Part shown: piece by piece, positions 1 through 9,879 of the stretch
How the letters are laid out: each line of letters opens with the position of its first letter
How positions within the stretch are numbered: position 1 is the first letter of the stretch
Source of the DNA: Dermacentor variabilis
Taxonomy: Eukaryota > Arthropoda > Arachnida > Ixodida > Ixodidae
Length of the DNA stretch: 64,000 nucleotides
Reading direction: 5' to 3'
NCBI RefSeq assembly: GCF_050947875.1
Contig: NC_134573.1
Span: 36,333,115 to 36,397,114, forward strand
The notes under the pieces: generated by a model
Told to the model about the DNA's origin: nothing
Databases searched by the model: none
What the model saw: the letters and a program-made list of their open reading frames with translations, nothing else
Program-made: the position numbers and the translations under genes

Positions 1-290
1 CGGCAACTGAAGCGCACCCTATCCGCCACACAAGAACAGGGGGGGGGACCCTTTCCTCCTCTTTCTGCATGGCGGCGACGGTGTTCTATGCAGTCACGTT
101 ATCTTGACTCTCTAGCGGCGTCAGCGGCATCCAGCGGTATCAGTCGGTCGCTGCTAGCGCTGGGGGGATGAAAGGGGGGCGGAGCTGGTTACGAGGCCGA
201 CGACAACGCCGACGACGACGCGAAACCCAGGAACGGACGCCAAAGAGCTGCGCTCTAAAATAAATCAGTTGGAAGTGCCGGTCGTGTTGT
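1..290. other. CpG-rich segment with G-runs, no gene recognised
   Basis: This stretch is GC- and CpG-rich, with a G-run at about 39-48 and repeated GACGACG-type triplets around 200-225. Short minus-strand frames here encode Arg-rich low-complexity sequence and match nothing I recognise. It could be a promoter-like or dispersed-repeat segment. I see no splice site or motif that decides between these. Confidence 0.4.
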
Positions 291-1148
291 CCTGATGTGT
301 CTTCCTTTTGTGTGTGTTCCATTGCGGCAAAAGACATGTCTTTTCACTCTGAAGCACCATGGCTTCCACAGAACTGCTTCGCAAAAATGCCTGAATTCGA
401 AAGATGTCAGCGCAGCCTAATGAAAATGGCCTTGGATTAGTTGCGCGAACAATCTTGTGTTCGATTAGCATACTAATTAGTGCAAAACCTTTATAATATT
501 TTAGATACATACGCAGGCTTCATCGCTTTATTTTTTGCCATGCAGGCCGCTAGCTAGACGAGGAAACTAAAATTCGTAGACAAGAAACACAGCGTTTGTG
601 AAACGGTGTAGCTTTATACCGGGTTTTTAGCACCGCGAAGTATATGCACGAGAAAAAATAACAGAACCTTAATTGAACCACTGGCGCAAAATCTGTTCTC
701 AATTGTTGTGTATGCACCAAAATTGCTTTCCCATCAAAATATTTATCAGAAGAATGAGAATATGCTCATGAAAAAACTTTGTTTTATAAATGTAATAGCG
801 ATGCCTCTCAGAATCCCTGTGAAACTACCCCTGATATACTTCGATGTTCTATAACCACCTTGCAAGATTCACAATACGACTATTCCCGAAACACTCTGAC
901 AAAGACAGCAAGGCTGGCAGTGGGAATAAAACGAGGCTGATGATGATATGGCGCTGATGAATTCAAAACGGGAAGATGACGTGGAAAGCGTGGCGATAAT
1001 TTTCGCGCCTTTGTTTGGGCCTGACAGGACATACGCTTTTCATCTAGCTCAACAAACGTTACCGCACATTACGGCGACCTGTAACGTAAACGTATGTCAC
1101 TGCAAAGGAAGGCCCGCCTTCTTGTTTTACGCTTAGCCGCATGCTTAC
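291..1148. other. No gene recognised; AT-rich DNA downstream of the last visible sushi exon
   Basis: I see no conserved coding motif on either strand. If the sushi gene continues to the left, this is intron. Confidence 0.5.
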
Positions 1149-1349
1149 GTCGGCACTTGGGCCTTGAATGTGACCAATTTCCGTTGCTTGCGCAGGTAGT
1201 CCGCATTTCGCCCTCAAGTTCGTAGTTCTTTGGACAAGTAAAAACTGCCAAGGTTTCAGGAGGACAGCATTCCTTGTTGTACACGTCTTGGCCCAGGAAG
1301 AAAACTCGGTTACCGACTGGACTCACGCCAGGGTCCTTGCAGTACGTGT
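1149..1349 (-). CDS. Internal exon encoding one sushi (CCP/SCR) domain, six-cysteine variant
   Basis: Read on the minus strand, the exon starts after an acceptor ending TGTGCGCAG and ends at a donor GTAAGC. It is 201 nt long and phase 1 at both ends. It encodes one sushi domain: an opening Cys in YCKDPG, a vicinal pair in ECCPPE, a central FTC, a TTC, and the closing NW..SRPKC signature. Sushi domains are beta-sandwich modules of secreted or surface proteins that mediate protein binding, for example in complement regulators and clotting or adhesion proteins. The vicinal Cys pair is extra to the usual four. The first codon is completed by the last base of the upstream exon at 2525, giving Asp. 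Gene identity and full length are unknown, and the exon is open at both junctions. I infer that it is expressed from the intact frame and splice sites. Confidence 0.85.
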
Positions 1350-1426
1350 CTGCGCACAAATGGAACAAGCCACTGACATGAGCAAATAGGGCTAGTCGCT
1401 CAGTTCACCGTTCTGAAAAATATTTG

Positions 1427-1758
1427 CAGGGTATCCCAGTTAACTTTAGCCTGATCTTCAATGTCTGTGAATGCCAAGTAGCTGGACAGAACCAATGTAA
1501 TGTTGTTTGCCGTCACTTGCAAATGCTCAAATTACTTTTTCATCCCGCCTAATCAGATAATTAGTCTTAACTATTTAATAATCCCCTTCTAGAATTTTAT
1601 AGTTATAAGTGTCAACGAGAAAATTGTAGAGGGACATGTAACACACCCAATACAGCTTTCTGTTGCTCAAACACGTATTACATAAAGGTGCCTTTACGAG
1701 CGTGAAAGAAGCCCGTAAATGCACGCAAAATTGCCGCACAGCCGGCCGCTTTAAGCAC
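1427..1758. repeat. Partial copy (one arm) of a foldback repeat
   Basis: It starts with a CAGGGTATCCCAGTTAACTT-type end, and its body matches 4200-4490 over about 270 bp. Shared blocks include the AGCTGGA.AGAACC and AATGCACGCAAAATTGCCGC segments. It stops in what is the hairpin loop of the complete copy at 3923-4611, so only one arm is present. It lies in the intron between the sushi exons at 2525-2704 and 1149-1349. Confidence 0.7.
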
Positions 1759-2524
1759 TGTTGTTTACTCTTGCTTACACAGCTGGATACTTAAAGTATA
1801 TATTTTGCTTTACGATTAGTGCGCGCAAAATCAAAATCTCAGATTATTCTTCTGAGCGCCTGCTGAACAAAAAGCGTAAAATCAAAGTGAAATCTGTGAC
1901 CTTAACTGCGGTGCATGAACTGCGCGACCTATAGAGGGCAAACTATGAATGTATTTTTGCACAGCAGTGCGAAGCATCCATGCATCGTGGTGTTCTAGTC
2001 TCGTTGGCAGGAAATGAGCCCATCGCAAAGAAGGCATTTTTACGCATCCTTCTTTGGCTGCCTCTAGTAATAAACCATAAAACTTTGCTTCTAACCAGCT
2101 TTCAATTGATTAGGGTAGGCGCGCTTTTATTATGTATCATGTGTAAAAAGGCGACGTGCTACCTAGTGAGGCACATTTAAACATTCGCGAGCAAAACGGG
2201 CATGCAATAACAATGGCATGGTTGTTGCGAAACTAGGCAAAAAGAAATCTTGAATTGATGAGGCAGAGTTCAAGCTGAAAAGAAACGTTGGGTGCGCATA
2301 AGAGCAGCATGCTTCCATCATTCCAAAGGCAAGAAAATGCAGTAAGTCTACAAGCCCTTTGTTCATTCTCTACAGCTAAACCGAAATTCCAACCATGAAG
2401 CCTAATTTTACATGATCGTTTGCGTAAGACAAGGATATTTTATCAGATGAAGATGCATCGAGTTCATAACAATGCTTTGTAAAATAGGCAACTTCTGGCT
2501 AACATGTTTCTTAAGGTTACTAAC
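1759..2524. other. Intronic sequence, nothing recognised
   Basis: This is the rest of the 1175-bp interval between two sushi exons that can be spliced together. It is AT-rich, with no coding motifs or SINE. The splice donor on the minus strand is at its right edge (2519-2524). Confidence 0.6.
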
Positions 2525-2704
2525 CTTCGCACGTGGGTATTGGCGAGCTCCAGTTTCCGTTTGGCTGGCAGATGGCACTGTCAGCACCTGAGAGTCGATA
2601 TCGTTTCTCGTCGTTGCAGTAAAAGAACACTTCGTTGCCTGGCACGCAGCATTCACCCTCGTAATCCCCATATTCCAGGCTTATCTCCGGGCACTTTGCT
2701 TTCG
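2525..2704 (-). CDS. Internal exon encoding one sushi (CCP/SCR) domain, six-cysteine variant
   Basis: Minus strand: the acceptor ends CATTATTGCAG and the donor is GTTAGT directly after the last base. The exon is 180 nt and phase 1 at both ends, so it joins the exon at 1149-1349 in frame. The encoded domain begins AKCPEIS, has the vicinal pair ECCVPGNE, then FFYC, AIC, and ends NWSSPIPTC, the classic W..P.C sushi ending. The spacing of the extra CC pair matches the domain of the 1149 exon. The two are therefore probably paralogous modules of one protein. No nonsense codon is present. The role is inferred only at the level of an extracellular protein-binding module. Confidence 0.87.
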
Positions 2705-3372
2705 CTGCAATAATGCATAGTTATGACCTTCAGTTAGGTGAACTCCCTCCACAATTACGCGACATAGCTTCTTCATAGTTTAAAACCACGGTAATACCTG
2801 CAGTGACATATAAGACAATGTGCTGTCAATGTTGAGCCTAGTGGAATCACCAGATCAGGATCACCAATTCACAAACAAACCAAGCCGAATCAGAAAGCGA
2901 AACAAAAAATTACAGCGACGTTTCAGATCGTGAACGCGGGTGACGCGCAAGTGTACGGAGGCTATAGCGAACACGACGCTATCAGCCTTCGCTGCGCCTA
3001 CACGTCTACACTGCATCGTAGATCGTATTCAAGACAGCGCTCGCGCGGCCGCCGGCCGCCCCAACGCAGCAGCTGCCGGAGTAGAACGCCCCGTTGTAAA
3101 CATTCGCTCACTATCTAAATTACCTAGCACGGTGTCAGCACGCTCTGGCAAACATCAACGCTTCAGACTCCATGACCGCCGACACTCGCTGTTAAAACGC
3201 TGGCGTGAAGAATCGCGGCAGCAGCAGCAGCGAGCGAAGTTAGCTTTATAAACATGACTATTGAAGTATTTTCGCATATAATAGTCTAATTGTTGACTCA
3301 ATAGCCTTTCAACAGTACCCCAACAATCAATGAAAGCACAGAGCAATATTTCAACATTAAAGTTGTTGCGTA
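2705..3372. other. Putative intron; GC-rich patch at about 2930-3245, no gene
   Basis: The patch at 2930-3245 contains overlapping Arg-rich open frames with no recognisable domain, so I do not call a gene. GC-rich patches like this are common as dispersed tick repeats. If the three sushi exons form one gene, this is the start of its 35-kb intron. Confidence 0.4.
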
Positions 3373-3510
3373 GTTCACAACAAAAACTCGTTGACTAAAT
3401 TCTGTTGATATAACATTGAATTGAATTGAAATATTGAGCCATAGTTGAGTGTTCACAACATAAAGTCGTTGACTAAATGCTATTACCTTATTGTTGAATA
3501 ATATTGAGCC
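3373..3510. repeat. Two-copy direct repeat of about 60-68 bp
   Basis: Copies at 3373-3440 and 3451-3510 share GTTCACAAC, CGTTGACTAAAT and ATTGAGCC in the same order, with a diverged middle. Confidence 0.65.
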
Positions 3511-3629
3511 TGCTTAAGCAAGATTGAATTTCGAAGTATATGTGAAAAACACGCGCACGTGTGTATGTGTGCGTCTTTTGCAGATATATTTTGTTTTATT
3601 GATCACTTAATCAGCCTTTCATATATGCA

Positions 3630-3838
3630 GGGTGTTGTTTCGCGTTACTTGAACCATATTCGTATCTACCGAGTGGGCAGGGGGACGGATTCCCCTGCCC
3701 ACCATGTAGATACGCCTATAGTTCCAATTACGTGTTTTGGCCCCTCTCACACTTAGGAGAGTGGGGAGAGGATGTACCCCCTTCACGTTATTGGTTGGGC
3801 GCCCCCTGTCCATCCAGTACATATGTCTGTGGTTCAAG
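3630..3838. repeat. Palindromic repeat cluster with nested hairpins
   Basis: The best stem pairs GTGGGCAGGGG (3673-3683) with CCCCTGCCCAC (3692-3702). It lies inside a second stem, CGTATCTAC (3661-3669) with GTAGATACG (3706-3714). Weaker pairing continues outward through the ACTTGAACC-like edges. A further partial copy of the unit, in inverse orientation, ends at 3838, directly against a (TA)n run. Confidence 0.75.

Positions 3839-3879
<41 letters not shown>
3839..3879. repeat. (TA)n microsatellite
   Basis: About 20 uninterrupted TA units follow the palindromic cluster. Confidence 0.95.
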
Positions 3880-3883
<4 letters not shown>

Positions 3884-3922
3884 ATGACAGCCGCATCTAT
3901 GGCTACGGCTAGGTCTTATTTG

Positions 3923-4611
3923 AAAAGTTGATGCACTTCTTGAAAAAACTCTCTCTGAACTTTCGCCAGAGTTTAAAAATATGGGAATCCGCATTTCAAT
4001 GGGCGCGGAATGCGAGAACACTCGCGTACATGAAAGACGGGCGGTCTTTTTTTTTACGTGCACATTTAGGTGCATTTAGGTGCACGTTAAAAAACACCAG
4101 GAGGTTTAAATTTCCGGAGTCCCCCACTACGGCACGCCTCATTATCAGATAGTGATATTGGCACGTAAAACCCTATAATTAATATTTTTTCAATATGGGG
4201 ATACCACGTAGCTGGAGAGAACCGAGGTAATCTTGTTTGCCGCCGCTTGGTGATACTCAAATTATTTTTCTTTTCATTCCGCCTAATTGGATATTCATTC
4301 TTAATTAGTTATTCGACTTCTCAAATAATATAATTAGATGAAAAGTGTCAATGAGAACATTGCTGAGCGACACGAAAAGCTCCCGATACAGCTTTCGATG
4401 GCTCCACACGCGCTTCATAAAAGTGTTTTTCCATTGTGAAAGTAGCCCGCAAATGCACGCAAAATTGCCGCGCGACTGGCCGCTCGAGGCACTTTGCGTG
4501 CATTGGCGGGCTTCTTTCACGTTCGGAAAAATACTTTTACGTGGCACGTATTGAGCAACTAAAAGCTGTATCGGGAGTTTTTCATGTCGTTCTACAATTT
4601 TGTAATGGACA
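3923..4611. mobile_element. Foldback (long inverted-repeat) element, split by a SINE
   Basis: The arms at 4348-4463 and 4493-4611 are imperfect reverse complements. They share CTCCCGATACAGCTTT and GCCCGC.AATGCACGCAAA and enclose a loop of about 29 bp. The left part (3923-3988, resumed at 4192) resembles the start of the element at 4780 and the copy at 1427. No coding capacity is seen. It looks like a non-autonomous foldback family with at least three copies in the window. Confidence 0.7.
3989..4191 (+). mobile_element. Ruka-type SINE, 5'-truncated, inserted in a foldback element
   Basis: It shows the SINE body landmarks seen in the other copies: CATTTCAATGGG, TAGGTGCACGTTAAA, CCGGAGTC, CACGCCTCAT and GGCACGTAAAACCC, ending in an AT-rich tail. 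The tRNA-like head is missing. Near-identical flanks at 3978-3988 and 4192-4202 (AATATGGGAAT and AATATGGGGAT) look like a target-site duplication. A short extra duplication of TTTAGGTGCA lies inside. Confidence 0.85.
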
Positions 4612-4635
4612 TGTTAAGTTACGTAAAACAGCCCT

Positions 4636-4662
4636 CGCGCACACACACACACGCGCGCGCGT
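4636..4662. repeat. (CA)n/(CG)n simple repeat
   Basis: Alternating CG, CA and CG dinucleotides. Confidence 0.9.
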
Positions 4663-4779
4663 ATGTACATATAAGACTTCAGGATTGAGGCATGTATGAT
4701 TGCCACAAGGATTTATAGGACAAGTTGATGCACTCCTTGTGAAACAACTTTATCTCTTTTGCGCGCATTCTTTCTTATA

Positions 4780-5645
4780 CAGGGTGTTTCAGCTAACTTT
4801 AGTCAGAGTTTCAAAATATGCCGGTGCACTCAAAGACGACGCGACCAAATGCATGTTGCTCACTTTTTTATGTAGTGCGTCACGCTATTCTCGTATTTTT
4901 CATATTTAGCTACTTACTCAAGAATAATTAACCACCTTCTAAAGCAGCAATGTTGGGTGAAAAAATTTTCAATCAGATTGTTGTAGCGCACTTTGCACAA
5001 CAACCGATAAGGAAATTTCTAACTATCTATCTGTTAAGTATTTGTGTTTTGCAGCTTACTGCGGGTACCCGCGAGAAAATAAAATACCACGTCACATACC
5101 CTCTTGCGCGCCGTGATTACAGCGGTCCAAAACTGTCCGCGTCCAAAGAAACATACCACCTAGCAGGGCGCGCTGCCGCTTAAAAGGTGACAAGACAGTG
5201 ATGAAGACGTTGGCTGCTCTATTTACGTCAGCGATGTGCTTCCTTCGCGGCGGTTATGATAGCGATAAGCAGACGGGTGTTCACACGCTAAAGGCTGTAT
5301 TCCTTTGTGCGTAGAAGGCTTGGGAGAAGTGCAATCCCGACTCGCAAGCGGGCATGTCACGTGGTCTTTTTTTTGTATTTCGCGAGCATCCACAGTAACC
5401 TGAAAAACACTAATACTCAACAGATAGAAAGATAGAAATTGTTTATTCGTACGCTCTGCACACCGGTCAGCAACAGTCTAATACGGAATTTTTCCTTGCT
5501 TGATTGCTTCAGAAGTTGGTTAATTATTCCTAACTAATTATCTATCTAATCAAAATACAAAAAGAGCACAGACTACATCAAAAGTGAGCAACAGGCATTT
5601 TGTCGCGTCGGGTTAGAGTGCATTGGCATATTGCTCAACTGTTCC
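4780..5645. mobile_element. Large imperfect foldback element
   Basis: The left half (about 4806-5200) and the reverse complement of the right half (about 5230-5645) align along most of their length. Shared segments include AATGCACTC, CGACGCGACAAAATGC, GTTGCTCACTTTT, AGGAATAATTAACCA and CTATCTATCTGTT. The outer end starts CAGGGTGTTTCAGCTAACTT, which is typical of a dispersed arthropod repeat. Neither arm has a convincing protein-coding frame. Confidence 0.75.
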
Positions 5646-5658
5646 TAAAATTTGCTCC

Positions 5659-5685
<27 letters not shown>
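5659..5685. repeat. (TA)n microsatellite flanking a palindrome
   Basis: Uninterrupted TA run immediately left of the inverted repeat that starts at 5686. Confidence 0.9.
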
Positions 5686-5689
<4 letters not shown>

Positions 5690-5855
5690 GAAGAAACGAA
5701 GGAGCACACTTACGAAAATTCCATTTTTAATGTTGTAACGTTTCGGCCGTGGCACGGCCTTCGTCAGAATACACCAGGCCGTGCCGTGCCACGGCCGAAA
5801 AGTTACAACATTAAAAATGGAATTTTCGTAAGTGTGCTCCTTCGTTTCTTCAACT
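5686..5855. repeat. Near-perfect inverted repeat (about 75-80 bp arms)
   Basis: The left arm 5686-5760 and right arm 5776-5855 are almost perfect reverse complements around a 15-bp spacer. The right arm carries a 5-bp duplication in its GC-rich part. (TA)n runs lie on both sides. The GC-rich inner ends carry the hammerhead-like core described separately. The structure recalls Penelope-like element terminal repeats or a retrozyme-type unit, but no reverse transcriptase of that class is seen nearby. Confidence 0.85.
5735..5771 (-). ncRNA. Hammerhead ribozyme-like core, probably decayed
   Basis: Minus strand: CTGACGA (5761-5767) is followed by a GC hairpin (GGCCGT/ACGGCC with a short loop) and then GAAAC (5740-5744). 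This is the order and spacing of the hammerhead conserved boxes around stem II. Such cores are known in Penelope-like retroelements and retrozymes. The following stem III is weak and no clean GUH cleavage triplet is visible. On the opposite arm the CTGACGA box is missing. I call it hammerhead-like; self-cleavage is not shown. Confidence 0.45.
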
Positions 5856-5886
5856 ATCTATGCACCGGACCTACAGAACTTTTCCT

Positions 5887-5888
<2 letters not shown>

Positions 5889-5918
<30 letters not shown>
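5889..5918. repeat. (TA)n microsatellite
   Basis: A second TA run to the right of the inverted repeat. Confidence 0.92.
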
Positions 5919-5920
<2 letters not shown>

Positions 5921-5929
5921 ATACATGCA

Positions 5930-6303
5930 TATTGCGTGTTTCTTGTGGGAGATGCACGCTGGCGAACCGACGGAGACGACGAACGCTCTTTGGCTCTCGT
6001 GCTGTCAGCTGAACTGGCCAGCGCTGCAGCTACCCCTTGTATATATACTTTGTATATAGTCTCCAGCCTTATTCCTTCGTTCGCGTAACATATTGGTGGA
6101 TGATGTCGTTCCCCGTCCCCGTCACGGAATTCCGCAGCGGCCGCACCGTCCTGCTTTACACCATGGCTCCCGGTGACGACACCTCGTCTACTTCTACTCC
6201 TGAAACCCCGACCACAACGTACGCTACAACTACCGATGCCCGCGATCCTGGCATATTCTCCGGCCAAGGTAATATCGACGTTGAGGACCGGCCCAGCCTG
6301 TAT
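5930..6303 (+). mobile_element. Ty3/gypsy 5' fragment: LTR end plus start of gag
   Basis: A probable LTR end (TATATAC...TTCGCGTAACA, to about 6092) is followed by a TGG-starting primer-site-like sequence. A gag start follows at 6163 (MAPGDDTSSTSTPE), reaching DPGIFSG and DVED, which is the beginning of the gypsy capsid region. The other Ty3/gypsy element, at 46749-52904, has the same order. The fragment stops abruptly at about 6303, where a LINE on the other strand begins. Confidence 0.65.
6163..6303 (+). pseudogene. Ty3/gypsy gag, N-terminal fragment
   Basis: The frame opens at ATG 6163 and runs about 47 codons to a stop just past the junction. It covers the Pro/Thr-rich N-terminus and the DPGIFSG...DVED start of the capsid. 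No zinc knuckle, protease or pol follows, so it cannot work as gag. Confidence 0.6.
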
Positions 6304-9300
6304 TAGCGTGTTTCTATTGAGCCGCGGATGAAGAACAAAGTAGGTTCTACGGCTGAGATAGTAGTTTTAAGTGATCTCGTTGCAGGTGGAGGGCGTGTCC
6401 CTGCTCTCTTGGGAGTCGGCTTCCGATTTGTCGAGGGTAGCGTGGTGGGCAAGTTGACGCGCTGCCCCGTGAGACGAATAGTTGAGGTTGGGAGAAGCAC
6501 CCTTTATCTAAGGCTGATGAGCGGGAAACCAATAAATGAAGTGGTGTGTGATTGCCTTGCCCCCCAGCAGTCTGAGGGCCTCTTTGGAAACGCTACCGTT
6601 TTGAATTGAGCTGACTGGAGATCTTCAATCACTATAGAAGTCATCCCGTCAGCTATCCAGCAGGGCTAGTGCAATAGCCATTGGTTCAGCAACTTCGGAG
6701 TCCCTCGTCCGCACCGATGCGGCATTGGTGATTCCTGGCCAACAATCGACAGTGACGATGGCGAACGCCGACGTTCCTTACAAGAAGCGGCATCCACAAA
6801 GCTAACCTGTTGCTGATAGCTGTGCATTGGCCTAAGGAGGTTGGCCGCCCTTGCCCTCCTACTACCACAATTATGATCGGGGTGCATGTTCCCTGGTATG
6901 GGCGCGACCATAATGTTCTGACGAATCGACGGAGGAACGTCAGAGAATTCTTCCGCTACTCTACCGGGGTGATATCTGAGTTCCAGCAAGATGGATTTCC
7001 CTGCCTTCCTTTTAGTGAGGCGAGTTAACTGTGCGCGCTCCTGCACCTGTGCAATCTCTTCAAGATTATTATTTATGCCAATCTGCATTAAGCGCTCTGT
7101 ACAAGTGTACACGGGTAACCCCAGAACCCGCTTAGTAATCTTGCTAAGCTGTGCATTTAATTTATCCCGCTCTGCCCGTTTCCATCGTATGTAAAGTGTC
7201 CCAGAACGAAGGTATGCATCAGACGAATGAGGTCATCCTACTTGAGTCCATGATGCCGATTTGATACCCTCCGAACTGAACGAATGGCACGTTCAGTTTT
7301 AGCAATTATCTTGCCTATAGTCTTGGCATTTGCACTCCCTGACTCAACGAGCATGCCCAAGACCTTGATTGAATCGACTCTGGGTATGCGGCAACCGTTT
7401 CTTGTATATAGGTTAATGTCTCTGTCTTCTAACGATGTCCACCCCTTGCGCCTTGGACCGCGTCTCTTGGGACTATACAGTAAGACTTCCGACTTGAAGG
7501 GGAAGCATCTGAGACCGGTGGGTTCGATATAGGGTTCGATAGTATCTATGACCTCCTGTAAGGCTCCCTCAACCTGACCATTATTGCCTCCTATGCGCAA
7601 TATAGGTATACCGTCAGCATAGATAGTGTGTTTGATGCCTTCAATCTCGAGACGCTTTCTTGTAAGGTCGACCATCACTATATTCAATAAAGAGGTGGAA
7701 ACGATTGACCCCTTGGGGTGCCGCTCTCGCTAAGTTACGGCAGTTCTGATTCGACATCGGCCACCCAGAGGGTAGCCTTCCTATACTAGAGGAACGATGC
7801 AGCAGATTTGTAAAATATGTCACCCGGATTGAGCCGAAATATCGAGGCTAGAATAAGCGAATGTAGAACGTTGTCGAAGGCCTTCTGAAGATCAAGTCCC
7901 AAAACGGCCCGAGTGTCACTACAGTTGTTGTCTATGATTCGATGCTTGATCACTTTCATGGTATCTCGTATGGATAGGCCTGCTGTGAACACTATCACAC
8001 CATGGGAGCTAAATGTTATTCTCCAGGAACCGGGTGGGTCGATTCACGACCGCGTGCTCCGGTACCTTAGCAGCACAGGATGTAAGCGAGATGGGCCTCA
8101 AGTTGCCAACGTTAGGTGTTTTGCCAGGTTTGGGATTAGTACTGCGAAAGCAGTCTTCTAAGGTAATGTGACGGTTTCATCCCTCCAAATTTGATTAATT
8201 TCCCCTTTGAGGTTTGCGATTGATTTATCATCCAGATTTCGCAATGTCTTGTTGGAGATGCCATCCGGTCCTGGTGCCGATCTGTCATTGAGTCCATGTA
8301 GAACCCCACGAATCTCCTTAATGGCAAACTCCGCATCCAGGTAGGAATTGGTCGGGCCCTGGTAATTGAGATGCACAGGAGACCACCCTGAGCACATTGG
8401 GAGATATTTGTTAGCAAGCGTGCGGATTACCTCATCCACAGACGTCATTCGTGCGGCCTCTTGTATGTTTTTACCAATGACATGCCTCTGATTAGACTTA
8501 GTATTGCTTTCGTTAAGCAGATGCTTAAGCATGCGCCAAGTTTTACCATTACGCATTTGGCCGTCTATCGCATTGCAAACCTCGTCCCGCTGCTGTTTAG
8601 AGAGGGCTATACAATGCTCTTCAATATGCTTGTTAATCTCAGATAACTTTTCGCGCAGCCTATGATTAGGTCGTTGACACTTCCATCTATTCCGAATCGA
8701 CTGTTGCGCCTCTAGCAGATGGGCTAACCTGCTGTCCATTTTCTCAACAGGAAGTTCGGTGCAGACCTTAGAGGCTGCACGCCGAACATCCTCTTGGACC
8801 TCACCTATCCATTGCTCTATGGTAGGTCGGGAATCTGAGGCAGGCCGCTCCTCCCGAAACATGCGGAATTTATCCCAGTCCGCGTACGACAATTCGCGCT
8901 GTTTTTCACCCACGATAGGCAGCTGCGCCTCACAAATATAATGGTCACTACCAAGGTTCTCAGCCAAGTTATTCATTTTGGCCTCAGTCACGTTCTTGAC
9001 AAAGATGAGATCAGGGGCAGAGTCTCTACACGTGGATGTCCCGATTCGGGTAGGAAAGTTAGCGTCAGTAATCAGCGTCAGATTCAGATCCATGGCATTC
9101 TTCCAGAGATGCTTACCCTTATTGGTACCATATTTATAACCCCAGACATGAAGCGGGGCATTAAAGTCCCCTGCGACAATGAGAGGGCTTGAGCCTGCCA
9201 GTTCTACGGCCTTGCGGGTAGTCTTAAACCGTTGCCCTTTATCGTTGGGACTACTGTAAATGGTAAGAACATATATGATGCCTCGGTTGACCCGACCAGG

Positions 9301-9600
9301 TATGATCTATGCCATCATATACTCAATATTAGTACCAGCCATTTTGAGATGATGTCTTACATGAGTGAGTTTCTTACTATCGAAAGTATATACCCCCTCC
9401 CCCCGACTGCACGGCAACCGAGGAAAACCCAGTCATTGAGATGGCACGCGAGATGGTTTCCTGTAATAAGGTAACCTGGGGCTTCCTTTCACAATTGCGT
9501 AGATATTGCTGTATGGGAGCCTTCCTCCTAGAGAAGCTCCTACATTTCCACTGCCAAATTTGGGATGTCTCAAGGGGCGGAGCCATCGTTTACGAGCTGG
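6304..9600 (-). pseudogene. LINE ORF2: endonuclease, reverse transcriptase, RNase H (inactive)
   Basis: The AP-type endonuclease is recognisable from LQET near 9470, AGDFNAP near 9160 and GSDHYI near 8940. RT follows, with APGPDGIS near 8275, and the catalytic box reads YADG instead of YADD near 7615, losing an Asp. Further on, QVSFVDA and IALALLDS-like segments (about 6640-6820) resemble the RNase H domain of I-clade LINEs. Stops and frameshifts break the frame into pieces, the longest being 8158-9093 (311 codons). In life it would nick target DNA and prime reverse transcription. This copy cannot. Confidence 0.85.
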
Positions 9601-9879
9601 ACACCGATCCTAGGTGGGGCTAGAACCGTGGCTAAATTGCTAGCTGCTGGGTCAAAAAGACGTATCGGTGGGTTTGGCGGCGCTACCGGGCCGAGAAATA
9701 ACTCGAGAAAGGATTCCATTTTGGCCGACCACTGGTTGGTGTTTGCTTCTAACGTCATCATCTTGTTTGCATCTCAGTGAACCTATCACCTAACTGTTCC
9801 ATACTTTCGCTGAGAGCGGTTAACATCTCGCGCACCTCTGACTGAGCTTTACGTGACACGCTCTCCTATTCAGGAGCTA

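Noticed and set aside
5600..6267. 162- and 137-codon frames across the (TA)n runs
   Set aside because: They read through simple repeats and a palindrome and contain TA-repeat Tyr-Ile tracts; not genes.
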